Virus record (IMG/VR): IMGVR_UViG_3300025141_015674
Coordinates: 1 to 52,073 of that record
DNA length: 52,073 nucleotides
DNA from: a virus
Direction: 5' to 3' (one strand)
A program made the position numbers and the translations under genes. A model generated the notes under the pieces. It was not told the DNA's origin, did no database searches, and saw nothing but the letters and a program-made list of their open reading frames with translations. Shown here one piece after another: positions 15,526-25,552 of the stretch (the stretch's first letter is position 1; every line of letters starts with the position of its first letter).

Positions 15526-15830
15526 AAAAAGATTTTGGAACACTGGCCGAAGAAGCAATAGATAATATTCGAGCAGATCGTGATCAAACAAAAGAATTAC
15601 TGAAAGATTTGGTTAAATATCTTTCAACCGATGAACACCGTCATAAAGAAGTTGGCATAATTGCCGCTAAATATGTTGAAACTCTTCAACGATCAAACGA
15701 ACAACTTGTAAAAATTGCTGCTTTGCAGAAGAAGGACGAAACATTTAATACAGATTTATCTCCACAAGAAAGGGATGAAATTTTTGAGCAATTAAATAAA
15801 GAGGTTAATGATGTCAAAAAAAGTAAATAA
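15513..15830 (+). CDS. small helical phage protein, unknown function
   Basis: This 105-aa, highly charged, mostly helical protein overlaps the end of the sigma factor gene by 13 bases. 'GIIAAKYVETLQRSNEQLVKIAAL' (within 48-72) looks like an amphipathic or coiled-coil helix, followed by an acidic tail. I recall similar 'AAKYxETLQRSNEQLVK' proteins next to gp55 in marine T4-like phages. It has no recognised domain. A small-terminase or sigma-coactivator role would be speculation. Confidence 0.72.
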   Translation: MERVKKDFGTLAEEAIDNIRADRDQTKELLKDLVKYLSTDEHRHKEVGIIAAKYVETLQRSNEQLVKIAALQKKDETFNTDLSPQERDEIFEQLNKEVNDVKKSK

Positions 15831-16386
15831 GATAATTAATAACGATTATAATCTTTTTCCATCCAATGCTGAAAAGTTTCCGTCTGCTTTTCTAGATAAT
15901 TCGGATACTTTTGTGGAGCGATGGGCGAGCATCGTAAGAAAAAGTTATAACGCTTCTGGTGAAGATGCATCCAAGCCAGTGCCTGGGTTGGTTTTGGCTG
16001 TGAAAAAAAACGGAAAAATTACTCCTTCTGGTCCACGAGATCGAATTAATTCTATTTCTGAAGTTGAATCCCAGACTTGTTTAAAAATGTGGGTTCACAC
16101 AAAATTTGATTCTACCTTGGAGGTGCCTGAAAATTTTATAAATTCGGACAAGCAAGTTGATCTTATTTATGAACATTTTGTATTTGAATCACAAAACGAA
16201 GAAACTGATAAAATTATCCCAAAACCTGGTGATATTGTTCAAGTGATTCACCCTTGGGCTTGGGGATTTACAAGTAAAGTTGGATTATATCTAGGTAAGC
16301 TTGCTCCGGGAATGGCTCCCACTCTTGAAAAGACTTCGGATAAATTTAAAGATAAAAATTCTCGGGCTACAAATGTACCGAAATAA
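15811..16386 (+). CDS. putative virion/baseplate protein with possible OB-like C-terminal part
   Basis: This 191-aa protein starts at ATG 15811 (a second ATG at 15808 is adjacent; GAGG at 15801-15804 fits 15811 better). The N-terminus 'NLFPSNAEKFPSAFLDN' is unrecognised. The middle 'CLKMWVHTKFDSTLEVPENF' and the later 'IIPKPGDIVQVIHPWAWGFT' then 'GLYLGKL' are beta-rich, and 'PGDIVQV' resembles strands of small barrels. It is followed by a repetitive beta protein (16401) and the baseplate genes. A structural role, for example part of a spike or hub, is inferred from position only. Confidence 0.55.
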   Translation: MSKKVNKIINNDYNLFPSNAEKFPSAFLDNSDTFVERWASIVRKSYNASGEDASKPVPGLVLAVKKNGKITPSGPRDRINSISEVESQTCLKMWVHTKFDSTLEVPENFINSDKQVDLIYEHFVFESQNEETDKIIPKPGDIVQVIHPWAWGFTSKVGLYLGKLAPGMAPTLEKTSDKFKDKNSRATNVPK

Positions 16387-16400
16387 TTTAGGATGAGATA

Positions 16401-17402
16401 ATGACTTTTAAGAAAGCATTCACAATTTCAGGTGTTAGTGAGGAAGCTAAGAAAGCTTTTGATGATAAAAGTAAAAAAGATACTAAATTTATGAAAGGTA
16501 TCGGGGGCGATCCTTTATTTGAGCCTGTCCCTGCGTATATTCAAACTTCCACTGAAAAGGTTATAAAAAACGATAATAATGCTTGGATTGTCTTAGGACG
16601 TGATCGTCCAAAAGGTCGAATGAGCGGATATGGCGGTCGAGGCGATACTCAAGCCGCCGCAATTGATATTGTCGTGGGGCGTATGGGTTCATCAGTAGTG
16701 TCTCATACTGGAGATAATGAAAAAGTTTGGACTGATCCTGATTTTAAAAAAGATGCCGCCCGCATTTATATTAGTCAAAAAACAGATATTGATGCCAATT
16801 TTGATGTAGCCGCAGGTAGTATGGGCAAGTCTGTGGCAGTCAACGATGATGAATCTGGTACAACCACTAATGCTAATATTCCGCCACCTTCGTCTTTTAA
16901 ACCTCTCCCTCGTTCTGGGATTGTTTTAAAAGCCGATGGGGTGCGTGTGATTGCGCGAGAAGGGATTAAATTGGTGACTGGAATTGATTCGATTAATTCT
17001 CAAGGTGGAACTATCAAAAGCGTTGCTGGGATTGATTTAATTGCATCTAATGATGATTCTGATCTGCAACCTTTTGTTAAGGGTTCAAATTTACGCGCTG
17101 CTTTGATTAGGCTTGTAGATCATATAGATAGTTTGGCTGGCATTGTTGATACTTTATTGATGCATCAAATGTCATTTAATGAAGCGATTACAAATCATTT
17201 TCATCATTCTCCTTTCTGGGGTCAAATGACAACAATTTCTCCCTCAATTCAGTCTGCGGGAGTTAAAACAATGATAGATCATCTGAGTCAAACAAAACGA
17301 TCCATAGCAATGATTAAAACCAATTTAAGAACCTTTCAATTAACCTATTTAGATGAACTTGGTAAAAAATATATTAATAGTAGGTTTAATCACGTAAATT
17401 AG
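16401..17402 (+). CDS. putative tail spike / baseplate-associated beta protein
   Basis: This 333-aa protein has its central region (about residues 70-215) made of short beta strands: 'AWIVLGRDRPKG', 'AAIDIVVGRMG', 'ARIYISQKTDID', 'SGIVLKADGVRVIAREGIKL', 'KSVAGIDLIASND'. This strand spacing is typical of intertwined beta-helix or prism domains in phage spikes. The C-terminus (220-333) is helical with several His and Met residues. 'AGGATGAGATA' before the ATG provides the ribosome site. It could be the gp5-like central spike or a tail-associated protein. Similar 'GIVLKADGVRVIAREGI' stretches are, to my memory, found in marine T4-like phages, without assigned function. Confidence 0.6.
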   Translation: MTFKKAFTISGVSEEAKKAFDDKSKKDTKFMKGIGGDPLFEPVPAYIQTSTEKVIKNDNNAWIVLGRDRPKGRMSGYGGRGDTQAAAIDIVVGRMGSSVVSHTGDNEKVWTDPDFKKDAARIYISQKTDIDANFDVAAGSMGKSVAVNDDESGTTTNANIPPPSSFKPLPRSGIVLKADGVRVIAREGIKLVTGIDSINSQGGTIKSVAGIDLIASNDDSDLQPFVKGSNLRAALIRLVDHIDSLAGIVDTLLMHQMSFNEAITNHFHHSPFWGQMTTISPSIQSAGVKTMIDHLSQTKRSIAMIKTNLRTFQLTYLDELGKKYINSRFNHVN

Positions 17403-17404
17403 TT

Positions 17405-20400
17405 ATGCCTATTGATATTAAAAAAGACATTAAGCCTTTGATAAAGCCTGATTGGACCCGAATGAAGGGAACCAAAGCCTTTTTCCAGCAAGCAAGCGGG
17501 AGTTTGGCTGAAAGATATTCGATTACTGTTATAACTGAAGCGACAACTACAGAGGGAAGCGATTCTGTCTTAACTGCTATTAAAAATAATGCTCTCCCGA
17601 TAGGCTATGCGAAGATTTTGGAGTTTTATGAAAAAATAGATAGTGAGAATTCAAGAGTATCGTCGGCATTCGCTGAAGATTGGTATGTTGCGGAGCGCCC
17701 AAAATCTAAAATAAAAATTTTAGTATCAATACCCGCAGATCTTATTTCTTCTCCTCCTCCCACTGGTTTAGCAGATAGTTTACCGCCTTTAACACTTCCG
17801 ACTCCATGGTCAGAAATGTATTTTAACACTTTTGATTTTCAAACAAAAGTAAAGGGTGTTTCAGATCTGCTAAAGAAATATAATTCTGAGATACAGCGTT
17901 TTCGAGGAAAAGTTCAAGGCTTTAATTTAGAAGATGAAATTGATAATTTTTCTAATTCAGTTGCTGTAATCGCTGGTTTGATGCAAGCCAATGGCTATGC
18001 ATATGGCACAGAACGGTCGGATTTATTAGTTTTTGGAATTGATGAAGGCTATAATTTTTTATATGGTCAAATAAATGATGGAACTGGGTTTGAAACTTTG
18101 TATAAAGAGTTTAAAAAGTTTCAAGAATCTTCTGTTGGAGCAAATGATAGAACGGTTAATTTTTTATTTCAACTGGATAAGTTATATAACATTTATGTTA
18201 AAAATGAAAATATTCCAATGCAAACATTTTTTGATGAGTATGTGCGATGCCCTCCTACTTATGATTTTGCCGAGCAGTCACCAAAAAGCCCTACCAAAGA
18301 CGGTCTTGGCACAGGTGCTTCTCGAACAGCTGAAGACAATGAAAAATCCCAAAAAACCACTTTAGAACTTGAATCTTTTGTTGCTTGGTCCAGTAGTGAT
18401 GAACAAGCCAAAAATGCCCAAAAAGTTCTTGATGGTTCCGCTAATTTTGTGGGAGATTGGATGATGAACACCCTCCAAAAAACAAATGATGCTATCACAC
18501 TTGGAACAGGATTTATGACCCGTAATCCTGGTAATTATGTATCAGATGAAATTTTTAAAAATCTTTTAAATAAGATACCGCTACAAAGTTTGATTCAAGC
18601 CGCTTTAGAGTGTTTGGGTTTTCCAGGGTTTGAATTTCTTGGTATGGCCAAAGCTTTTTTAAATCAAGCAAATAGTTTTCTTGATAATGTATCCGCTTTA
18701 TTGAACAAACAAATTCCTACCATTCAAATTCCTGATAATTTTCCAATTGCTGATTATATGAAAGACCTGGGAATGAAAATTTTGATGGGTATTTTAGAAG
18801 CTGTGATGGGAGTATTAATACAGATGCTCGTTGAGATTATCCAGCAATTGCTAGAGGCTTGCAATGAGTGTGCATTAGCAAACGAAGCAGAAGGACGTTC
18901 CAGGTTTGATGGAATGAATTTTGGAGCTTTAAATGTTGGTGATACCATATTTGAGACTTTAGTCGTGGGAACCGTTGGTGAACTTGGTTCAACATTGATG
19001 AGAGAAACCGGGGCAAATCAAATAAGTGAGGAGGTATTAGCGGAAACTAAAGAGTGGGCTAAAAATCCTTTATTATTAACGGACAATAAAGTAAATGAAG
19101 GATTTGCAGAAGCTTTTGGTTTTGGATGTGATGGGGATGCGGTCACGGGTGCAGCGGTACGAGTCCCCAAGGCTCAAACTGAAGTTAGTGAGTATCTGCA
19201 AGTTGCTTCTGGAGTATTAACGCCCGGAGAAATAGGAAACTTATTATTGGGGTGTGGATCAGGCGACGAAGCCATGGAAGCGGCCACTAATTTGTTCGAT
19301 AATTTTCCCGATTTGAAGGCGTTGTTGTGCCCTAGTGGGGTTTGTTCACATGCCGCGACCCGTCGTTTTTGGGAAGATGCGGGCAAAATTGTGGGAGTAG
19401 ATCCCATTTTGCAAAAAGTGAAAGAAGTTACAGATGCCATGCCGGAATCTGTTAAATGTTTATGTGATGCTGATGATATTGCGCTTAGACGCCAATTGCT
19501 TGAAAATAAAGGCTTAAGCGATGATCAGATTGTAGATCAAATTGGTAAATCCAAGGATCGTAGAAAGCAGCGACTTGAAGATCTTGGCGACATGCTAAAA
19601 AAAGGAAACCCCTTAGAAGGAATGGTACCGCCAATTTATTGTACAACAGTTTATCGTGATAACCAAACCAATGAAATAATTCCAAATGAAAAAGTAATGC
19701 CTGATCCTACGGTGCCCAGTTTTCGGAATCAATTTATTTCAAGAGAAACCGGCGAAGTTGTACAACAAGAAATACAGCAGGGATTAATGGAAAAAGATCA
19801 TCCTTCGTTTGTTTTTATGATGAACAAGGTTCTTAATGCAATTTATGATAGTATTGCGATGGCATTTAACCAAGACATAAATGGCTTAGTTTCAACTTTA
19901 ACAAGAGACACATATGGTATAAGACAAATTCCACGACTATCAACTACAGTATACGATGATGGAACATCTGAAATTACTTTAAATCCAGAATGGGTAAGAA
20001 TGGTTAAAGATTCAAGTTTAAATTATTCTTTTGGAGCACTTCCTGCCGACGCTTCGATACCAGGAACAAATATTATCAGGGATGTCTCCGAGAGTACGTT
20101 GGGTTTCGGAGGTGGAGATGAGGAAGTAATGAATGGTATTGGAGGTGAGTCCGGCGATACGGAACGTGGTGATCCTCTTTTAGATTATCCCGATCCTCCT
20201 AATATTTCTATACGAAATCGAATGGTGGCAGGCCAAATGCAAACAGGACAAAAACAACCCACGGCTTTGCAAGAAGCTGCTTGGGAAGAAGCAATGATAG
20301 CCCAAGGACAAGCTTCAGCTGGACGTACTAATGGTGGCCGCAAACGTCCCGCCGAATTACGTGCTGACGGAACCGATGTCGGTGAACGATTGGCAAAATA

Positions 20401-23400
20401 CAGCGAACTTTATGGTTATTCGCCCATCCCTATTGAAGTAAAAGAAAAAAAAGAAACAAAATTTGCACCAGGTTTAAAAGAGGCATATGAGGAAATCTGT
20501 TCTAATACGGCGCTTTTTAATATAAGTGATAGTGGAGACAACAAGTATCATCTTTATTCTTTTAGAGTTGATAATAATATTTTTGAAGCAGCAGGAATAG
20601 GGCCTGCGGCAGATATAATTTTGGGCAAAACCAACAATTCAGCTCCGTCTCCGACTCCTCCACCGGGTGTAAAAAATGCGGATTTTACACAAGGAATGGA
20701 TATCCTTGCCGAAGCTTTTCGAAATCTTGAAAATTCTACATATGACATCAATTATGTTATACCTTTTGACATCTCTCTTGATCCTATAACCAATCTCCCT
20801 TCGGATACTTATGGATCCACTATTATGCTCTCGCCAGCACCAATGCCTGGTTCAGCGGGCAAACCGCCGTTTATTATCTATCAAAAAGTTGAAAAAAAAC
20901 CGTTAAAGGGTGCTATAGAAAGGTGTATTAATAGAAATGATTGTCGATATGAGTATCGACCCCCGACCGTGTGGAATACGGAAGTTTATATTCCACAAGA
21001 GCAATATTTTGTTTCGTGGAATGAAGAACTCTGGCAAACAGGAGCAGAAGTTTATCGAAAGGGACAACATGAATCAACATCCCGCGCCATTTCTCCTGGT
21101 GTTGGATCTCTGTCCGATAATAAATTACAATTTTTACAAAATGCATTTTATGATAATGGGATTTATGATTCTCTTTGGAGAGAATACTATTGTAAATTTA
21201 CAAGAATGATCTCAAAATCGCCATTCTTAGATTTGGGAACCTTAAGCTCTCTTAATCTAACTCCAATGAATAAAATGGATCAACAACCAAATTGCGATCC
21301 TGATCCAAGTTTATTAGATATAGAAACTATTAAAACACGCATTAAAGAGGAATATGGTTTAATTCAATGTATTGAGTCATCTTTTCCAAATGTAGATGGA
21401 CTGGGAACAAACAAAGACAATCCGTTCGAAATGGCGAATCTTGGTGGTGCTGTATTATTAACAGTGCGAACGTATGTTTTGGAAGTGATGTTGAGATCGA
21501 TTTTTGTTTTTTATTATTTTCGTTTTACAAGCCCAGAAAGCGTAGATACTTTGTTAATCTCTTATATTGCGGGGCTTCTCAAAAAGGATGTTACTGAAAA
21601 AGGTTTTATTAATGAATTTACCATTGAAACTCTCAATCTTTATAATAGAAACGCGGCTAATATTAATAGAGAAGAAACTGATGATTTTGAAGTGGCCTTA
21701 GAATATTTTATTCGTTATCAAATATTTGGAGTGTGCAATCGTCTTGCTAAAACTTTAGGTTCAGTAGGTGATATTTCATTAGATTCTTATTTGCTTGAGG
21801 ATCAAAGTGCTACCAATCCTGCTTGGATTCCCGGATACAATGTACCTTCTGAAATTAGTGGAAAGAGACCGTTCCGCGATGGAAATGGAAATATGATTGA
21901 TGTTATTTTAGAAACAGGCGTTGTAAGTGCTAATGGTAGACCTGGAACAAATCCGATCCCAGCTAACTTGGTTCAATCATTAATAGGTGATGGACCGCTG
22001 TCCTCAAGAACTGTTCCAAAATATCAATGGACTGTTGAATCTAATGAAGGGCCAGTTTCATATTTAAGAAATCTTCCCATAGGAATGTTAATGAGGGAAT
22101 ATTATGGAGAAAGTGAGGATAATAAAAAGGCTATTTGGTCTCGTGAGTCTCCTCAAGTAATTACACAAACTGCGCTGCTTTCGACGAGAGCCGATGAAGA
22201 AAAGGAATCTACGTCCTGGGGATGGATAACGTCAACAGAAGATTTATCAGAGTGTAAAGGACTTCCGCAGACAATTCCCGGCACTCCCGGTGCAACTGGA
22301 GAACTTATTGGTCAACGGGAATGGTCAATTTTCGAAGCTTGTAATTTTATATATAACAATGCGCTCACCATGACAGCAGGAGCTAAATTTCAGTCTGCGA
22401 TAAATCCCAGCCAAATTGCTGGTAAACCTGGAATTCCGACCGAAAACGTAGCCTATTCATATGGGGTTTCATATGAAGAAGAATTGGGGATGAAAAAATT
22501 ATTAAAGTTATTACTCCCTATATTAGCAAATTATGATACCGCAGTGATGCACAATTCAGGGTGGCACCAACCTGGCGGCGGCGGCGACTTTCGAGTAACG
22601 GCTTTGAACGATTGGTTTTATCCTGGTAAGTTCCTGGCCGAACAATCGTATTATGCTGGCGGGAGTGGTCGGTATGAACACACGTTTAAGTTTAACGATG
22701 TATTTGATAATTCTGTGTGGGGCGGCCAAACCGGTCGAGAAGTGCCTGCCTGGGTTAAAAACGAAGCTGGACAGCAAGTTCCTGGTGGCGAATGGGTGCC
22801 GTGGGCGCTTGATGCAGCGCCCCCAGGCCACCCTAAAAATGGTTGGTATTCTAAGAACCACTGGTATGTGAGACAAGGGACACAAACTGCCACATCCGCA
22901 ACTGATATCCAAACACTACGTTTTATCCGGGTAGGGGGCAAAACTATCGGGCCTTGGATGGGTTTTAACTTCGGCGGCAAGTTTGCGTTTAAATTAATTG
23001 ACCCTCGTCTCCTTTGGGACCTCAACAGCGGTCAGCACGCATCAATCGCATCGGGCCATACAAATTACCAATCTTACATCGATTGGGTCGCCGCTGGAAA
23101 GCCTGATATTGGTTATATGGCGCAAACTTACACTTATGGTGACGGATTTGGCAATGATTTAATAGAACAGCTTTCTGGACCTGGCATTACAGTAGGTGTA
23201 GAAGATTATGATCCTGCACGTTTTGGTTTGGGGGGTCCAACCGCCGCAAAGATGGTTGGTGTTAATCCTTTTTATGATAAACTTTTTTTGCGAGCAAAAA
23301 ATTTAGTTTTAAAAGGAATGCCTTATTTAAGTCTTTTAGATTTTGATATTTTGTCGATTAAAAAAATCTTGGAATGGGAAAGAAGCGGCCCCGCTGCCGC

Positions 23401-25537
23401 CGCTCTTGTGGCAGATTCCGGCGCAGGAAGAGCCCGCGTTGATCTGATGTATCAACGAGCAATTGGACAAGTTGATGAGATTATTGAGCACTTTAAGAAG
23501 GCTGGAGAATTCCGAAAAAAAATAGCTGCTGATTTCTTGGAACAAGTTCGAGATAGAGGGATTGCACGAAACGATCCACCCGCCGATGCTATTCCTGGAC
23601 CCAATTTTGCCAATGGAAGTTTTATTAAAGAGTTTTATTTGAGAGTAAATGAATTACCATATCAAGGAATGCCTAGAAATTCAACGACGGATTACGAACT
23701 CTTTTTACAAACTGTACCAGGCGGAGCCTTCAATCCTATCGGTCCTCAGATCACAGTTGAGGGTTTGAATCAAGTTGGTGATGCCGCTATTCACGCTGGC
23801 ACCATGAAACCATATGAAGTAGATATTGAAGTTGCTAAATGGGCTAACTCTAATTTTGTGGATAATGAGACCAGTGGCAGAACTGATTTTTTGAAGGGAG
23901 TTGTCAACATTGATGCTTTTCAAGATTTTCTTAATCCCCTCTTTCACGCCAATGGCGATCCCAACCTGACATCACTGCACAATGCCGGTGCAAGCGGTTG
24001 TGATCCACAGAAATTAACAAAAGCATTAATTAGAGATCTTTCAGCATATCAGGATTGTGGCGAAGCAATGGCAAACCGATTGGGAATAGGAGTTGATCCT
24101 AATCGGGATAAATTTGTATTGGGGGATTTCTTTGAAAATGTTTATGTAGGAGTGAGAATTTCTTATGTTATGCCCCTTCAACCGCACCCGTCGCAAAATG
24201 CGTCTCAGCAACAACCGCCCGAGACTGGAGTCGCTGGCGCAACGCGACATGCATCGTATTTGCCGTCGCATTATGCGTCCAGATTCGGCTTCACTGAGCC
24301 ATGCTGGAGGTGGTCTGGTAAAGACTGGCCTCGAACTTACTATTCCAAATGGCTGCCAACCCCTTGTCCACCACTTGTTGGAGATATCTGCAATGATAGT
24401 GAATCTCCGTTTAATCAAATCCCGATTCCTGATGGCACCTATGATTTTAATATTGATTCCGCGCTATCTCAAAAAGCTTATTATGTGCGTAACGACAGGA
24501 ATGCAGATACACAAGTGGCTCATGTAATTCCAATAGTATGCTCTGAGGTTGAGATCGATCCTCGCACAACTATGGATTTGGTGGTTAAATCCTATCCTTA
24601 TTCTTCTGATGGTGTAACTCAATCAACGCAAGGCTTTTTTGCTAAGAAGTTTAATGAGAATTATAAAAGTATTCTTTTACCCCAATTATGGGGATCAGAT
24701 GAATATAAAATGTTATTTAGATATCTTTTTCCAATGGATAGAATGCTCTCTCTTCACAATATATATGGTTCTGAGTATTTGCGGTCTTATAAAGGAATGA
24801 ACGAATTATTTGATCCTACCAAGATGCGACTCAAAGATTTGTTTTTCAATCTTTATAATAGCGGTAATTATGAGGCAGATTGCGCACCCAATAATTTAGA
24901 CTTACAGTTGGGAGCCTTGAATGGCATTCCATGGAAGGGTTTAGCAGCAACTTTGGCGCTTATGATTGCCAAATGTGTTTTATTAATTTTTAAAGGTTTT
25001 GTGGAAGTATTTGATATTAATATTGCAGTCTCCAAGATGATTCGCGATGCTATTCATTTAGTAAACGCCCTAATTGCACAAGGACAAATTATGGCCAACC
25101 AAGGTCGCCAATTGGGAGCCGCCGCTGAAGGTGCTATTGATGATATGAAAAATATTGGAAAATCATGTACTACAGATGTTCCAAGGCAACCACCTGATGA
25201 TTGGTTTGATCCAATTAAAGAAAATTTTATACCAGAACCTCAAATAATGTTTATTTCGTTGGCTCTGTTGCCAATCACATTATTACCGTTATTGTGGCCT
25301 GGTTTGCCAATTACTCCATTTGGTGTTGCATATTGGTTCTTGGATGCGAAACCTCTTGATATAGTTCCTGGTCCAAATTGGTTAAATGCAATGCCACCGG
25401 CAGATTGGTTGGACAAACTATTTAATAAGGACGACACTCAAATTGCCAATTCGGGTATTTCGGATAATTTTGATTGCCCAACCAATATTGATGTTGGAAT
25501 GCCGCCACTAGACCCTAATGGGTCGGGTGGCACATAA
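17405..25537 (+). CDS. giant (2710-aa) virion/baseplate-region protein, unknown function
   Basis: This single uninterrupted frame ends 15 bases before the gp25-like gene, so a virion or baseplate role is inferred. I recognise no enzymatic domain. Hydrophobic helices occur at about 457-485 ('MGILEAVMGVLIQMLVEII'), 1353-1375, 2516-2537 ('LALMIAKCVLLIFKGF') and 2615-2640 ('ISLALLPITLLPLLWPGLPI'). The C-terminus is Pro/Asp-rich. Cysteines are more frequent than usual for a phage structural protein. Two stretches (about 1718-1902 and 2256-2322) are Gly/Trp/Pro-rich and more GC-rich than their surroundings, suggesting inserted domains. No Shine-Dalgarno is visible before ATG 17405; it starts two bases after the previous stop and may rely on coupling. 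Alternatives are a tape-measure-like or ejected internal protein. Confidence 0.75.
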   Translation: MPIDIKKDIKPLIKPDWTRMKGTKAFFQQASGSLAERYSITVITEATTTEGSDSVLTAIKNNALPIGYAKILEFYEKIDSENSRVSSAFAEDWYVAERPKSKIKILVSIPADLISSPPPTGLADSLPPLTLPTPWSEMYFNTFDFQTKVKGVSDLLKKYNSEIQRFRGKVQGFNLEDEIDNFSNSVAVIAGLMQANGYAYGTERSDLLVFGIDEGYNFLYGQINDGTGFETLYKEFKKFQESSVGANDRTVNFLFQLDKLYNIYVKNENIPMQTFFDEYVRCPPTYDFAEQSPKSPTKDGLGTGASRTAEDNEKSQKTTLELESFVAWSSSDEQAKNAQKVLDGSANFVGDWMMNTLQKTNDAITLGTGFMTRNPGNYVSDEIFKNLLNKIPLQSLIQAALECLGFPGFEFLGMAKAFLNQANSFLDNVSALLNKQIPTIQIPDNFPIADYMKDLGMKILMGILEAVMGVLIQMLVEIIQQLLEACNECALANEAEGRSRFDGMNFGALNVGDTIFETLVVGTVGELGSTLMRETGANQISEEVLAETKEWAKNPLLLTDNKVNEGFAEAFGFGCDGDAVTGAAVRVPKAQTEVSEYLQVASGVLTPGEIGNLLLGCGSGDEAMEAATNLFDNFPDLKALLCPSGVCSHAATRRFWEDAGKIVGVDPILQKVKEVTDAMPESVKCLCDADDIALRRQLLENKGLSDDQIVDQIGKSKDRRKQRLEDLGDMLKKGNPLEGMVPPIYCTTVYRDNQTNEIIPNEKVMPDPTVPSFRNQFISRETGEVVQQEIQQGLMEKDHPSFVFMMNKVLNAIYDSIAMAFNQDINGLVSTLTRDTYGIRQIPRLSTTVYDDGTSEITLNPEWVRMVKDSSLNYSFGALPADASIPGTNIIRDVSESTLGFGGGDEEVMNGIGGESGDTERGDPLLDYPDPPNISIRNRMVAGQMQTGQKQPTALQEAAWEEAMIAQGQASAGRTNGGRKRPAELRADGTDVGERLAKYSELYGYSPIPIEVKEKKETKFAPGLKEAYEEICSNTALFNISDSGDNKYHLYSFRVDNNIFEAAGIGPAADIILGKTNNSAPSPTPPPGVKNADFTQGMDILAEAFRNLENSTYDINYVIPFDISLDPITNLPSDTYGSTIMLSPAPMPGSAGKPPFIIYQKVEKKPLKGAIERCINRNDCRYEYRPPTVWNTEVYIPQEQYFVSWNEELWQTGAEVYRKGQHESTSRAISPGVGSLSDNKLQFLQNAFYDNGIYDSLWREYYCKFTRMISKSPFLDLGTLSSLNLTPMNKMDQQPNCDPDPSLLDIETIKTRIKEEYGLIQCIESSFPNVDGLGTNKDNPFEMANLGGAVLLTVRTYVLEVMLRSIFVFYYFRFTSPESVDTLLISYIAGLLKKDVTEKGFINEFTIETLNLYNRNAANINREETDDFEVALEYFIRYQIFGVCNRLAKTLGSVGDISLDSYLLEDQSATNPAWIPGYNVPSEISGKRPFRDGNGNMIDVILETGVVSANGRPGTNPIPANLVQSLIGDGPLSSRTVPKYQWTVESNEGPVSYLRNLPIGMLMREYYGESEDNKKAIWSRESPQVITQTALLSTRADEEKESTSWGWITSTEDLSECKGLPQTIPGTPGATGELIGQREWSIFEACNFIYNNALTMTAGAKFQSAINPSQIAGKPGIPTENVAYSYGVSYEEELGMKKLLKLLLPILANYDTAVMHNSGWHQPGGGGDFRVTALNDWFYPGKFLAEQSYYAGGSGRYEHTFKFNDVFDNSVWGGQTGREVPAWVKNEAGQQVPGGEWVPWALDAAPPGHPKNGWYSKNHWYVRQGTQTATSATDIQTLRFIRVGGKTIGPWMGFNFGGKFAFKLIDPRLLWDLNSGQHASIASGHTNYQSYIDWVAAGKPDIGYMAQTYTYGDGFGNDLIEQLSGPGITVGVEDYDPARFGLGGPTAAKMVGVNPFYDKLFLRAKNLVLKGMPYLSLLDFDILSIKKILEWERSGPAAAALVADSGAGRARVDLMYQRAIGQVDEIIEHFKKAGEFRKKIAADFLEQVRDRGIARNDPPADAIPGPNFANGSFIKEFYLRVNELPYQGMPRNSTTDYELFLQTVPGGAFNPIGPQITVEGLNQVGDAAIHAGTMKPYEVDIEVAKWANSNFVDNETSGRTDFLKGVVNIDAFQDFLNPLFHANGDPNLTSLHNAGASGCDPQKLTKALIRDLSAYQDCGEAMANRLGIGVDPNRDKFVLGDFFENVYVGVRISYVMPLQPHPSQNASQQQPPETGVAGATRHASYLPSHYASRFGFTEPCWRWSGKDWPRTYYSKWLPTPCPPLVGDICNDSESPFNQIPIPDGTYDFNIDSALSQKAYYVRNDRNADTQVAHVIPIVCSEVEIDPRTTMDLVVKSYPYSSDGVTQSTQGFFAKKFNENYKSILLPQLWGSDEYKMLFRYLFPMDRMLSLHNIYGSEYLRSYKGMNELFDPTKMRLKDLFFNLYNSGNYEADCAPNNLDLQLGALNGIPWKGLAATLALMIAKCVLLIFKGFVEVFDINIAVSKMIRDAIHLVNALIAQGQIMANQGRQLGAAAEGAIDDMKNIGKSCTTDVPRQPPDDWFDPIKENFIPEPQIMFISLALLPITLLPLLWPGLPITPFGVAYWFLDAKPLDIVPGPNWLNAMPPADWLDKLFNKDDTQIANSGISDNFDCPTNIDVGMPPLDPNGSGGT
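25504..25531 (+). other. stem-loop at the 3' end of the giant gene
   Basis: A 12-base arm (25504-25515) pairs with 25520-25531 around a TAAT loop, with one G-T pair and one A-G mismatch. It lies inside the last codons of the 2710-aa gene, just before the gp25-like gene. No T-run follows, so it is not a standard intrinsic terminator. It may be an RNA stability or processing element. Confidence 0.4.
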
Positions 25538-25552
25538 TGGAGGAGATAATAA

